Origin: Limisphaera sp049537155
GTDB lineage: Bacteria > Verrucomicrobiota > Verrucomicrobiia > Limisphaerales > Limisphaeraceae
Assembly: GCF_049537155.1 (NCBI RefSeq)
Contig: NZ_JBMVQZ010000009.1
Span: 1-64,000 of the forward strand
Direction: 5' to 3'
Length of the DNA stretch: 64,000 bases
Shown: positions 63,643 through 64,000 of the stretch, in pieces
How the letters are laid out: each line of letters starts with the position of its first letter
How positions within the stretch are numbered: the stretch's first letter is position 1
The notes under the pieces: generated by a model
Seen by the model: the letters and a program-made list of their open reading frames with translations, nothing else
Databases searched by the model: none
What the model was told of the DNA's origin: nothing
Position numbers and translations under genes: made by a program

Positions 63643-64000
63643 TCATGGTTTGATCTTCTGGTAAATGGCGGGCAGGCGCGCGCGATACAGTTCATTCACA
63701 TGCGCCTCCATCTCGGTCAGCGGCTTGAGGGGGATCAGGTCCATCACCTCGGGCGGCGTGAGGCCCGATTCGAGCAATGTACGTGCGCTGCCGCAGACCA
63801 TGCGCTTGAGGGCCGGGACAATCTCGGCATCCCTCAGGCCGAAGCCCGCCGCTACCTCGCGCAGTGCCTGGAGCTGAAACCACAGGCAGGTTGGCCCCAT
63901 CGCGGTGATCACGGCGTAAGCCTCGAGTTTTTCCTCCGCGACCTCGGGGCACTCGCCCAACGGCTCAAGCAACCCCTTCAGCTCGGACTTGTCAGACTCG
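63643..64000 (-). CDS. Pyrroline-5-carboxylate reductase-like protein, C-terminal part
   Basis: The gene runs off the right edge of the window; about 118 C-terminal residues are visible. The helical ProC dimerisation domain is present: AYAVITAMGPTCLWFQLQAL, then LRDAEIVPALKRMVCGSART and ESGLTPPEVMDLIPLKPL. The full enzyme reduces pyrroline-5-carboxylate with NADPH, but ProC-like proteins of other function share this domain. It is on the same strand as the redox operon, with a REP element between them. Confidence 0.72.
   Translation of the reverse strand, partial: ESDKSELKGLLEPLGECPEVAEEKLEAYAVITAMGPTCLWFQLQALREVAAGFGLRDAEIVPALKRMVCGSARTLLESGLTPPEVMDLIPLKPLTEMEAHVNELYRARLPAIYQKIKP

Noticed and set aside
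1..64000. CRISPR array or restriction/defence island
   Set aside because: No regularly spaced direct repeats, no cas genes and no recognised restriction, toxin-antitoxin or phage-defence proteins were found; the DUF4143 ATPase alone does not make a defence system.

Overview
The window looks like chromosomal DNA of a high-GC, Gram-negative, free-living saprophyte of the Verrucomicrobiota, most likely a Limisphaera-like member of the Limisphaerales. This is an inference. It rests on two H-X9-DG pseudopilin-like proteins, a PEP-CTERM protein, a planctomycete/verrucomicrobial-type cytochrome domain (PSCyt1), Tat-exported oxidoreductases and glycosidases, and a weak use of Shine-Dalgarno sites. 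No rRNA, tRNA, CRISPR array or prophage was seen.

0-16.5 kb is mostly housekeeping. It opens with a tiny Lys/Ala-rich peptide gene that has its own terminator. Then come a PolB-type exonuclease, a nucleoside phosphorylase, an HlyD-type adaptor, mgtE, folC, trpA and purS-purQ. A frameshifted secreted-protein gene, a dipeptide epimerase and a PQQ-type sugar dehydrogenase fused to cytochrome c follow. The block ends with an nfeD-flotillin-PLDc_N membrane operon.

16.8-29.2 kb is an export and saccharolytic block. A tightly spaced plus-strand run encodes a PEP-CTERM protein, a pseudopilin, a three-repeat starch-binding-like protein, a GH53 endo-galactanase and a GH2 beta-galactosidase, and looks like a beta-1,4-galactan locus. 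On the other strand lies a two-gene unit: an eight-heme cytochrome and an outer-membrane beta-barrel with its own N-terminal heme domain. This resembles a porin-cytochrome electron conduit and is the most unusual system in the window. A Tat-exported GH65-like protein follows.

29.3-46.7 kb is again core: topB overlapping a XerC/D recombinase, a possible divergent cobalamin riboswitch, a gene of unknown function, moaA, a rhodanese, hemE-hemN, a CAP-domain secreted protein, an organophosphate-type MFS transporter with a Gfo/Idh/MocA oxidoreductase, rpoZ-smpB, and ubiX-ubiA. 46.8-49.9 kb is a heavily mutated LamG/peptidase-like pseudogene. 50.5-54.3 kb is an arabinoxylan pair, GH51 plus GH10.

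54.6-64 kb is a patchwork accessory region. It holds pieces of TSUP, MFS and porin genes, a lower-GC three-gene unit with a pseudopilin, a DUF4143 ATPase, a truncated membrane cytochrome next to a REP-associated transposase fragment, REP-like palindromes, and a decayed IS5-type element. A thioredoxin/ArsF/ArsG-like operon follows, and the window ends inside a ProC-like gene. The remnants and repeats suggest repeated insertion and deletion.
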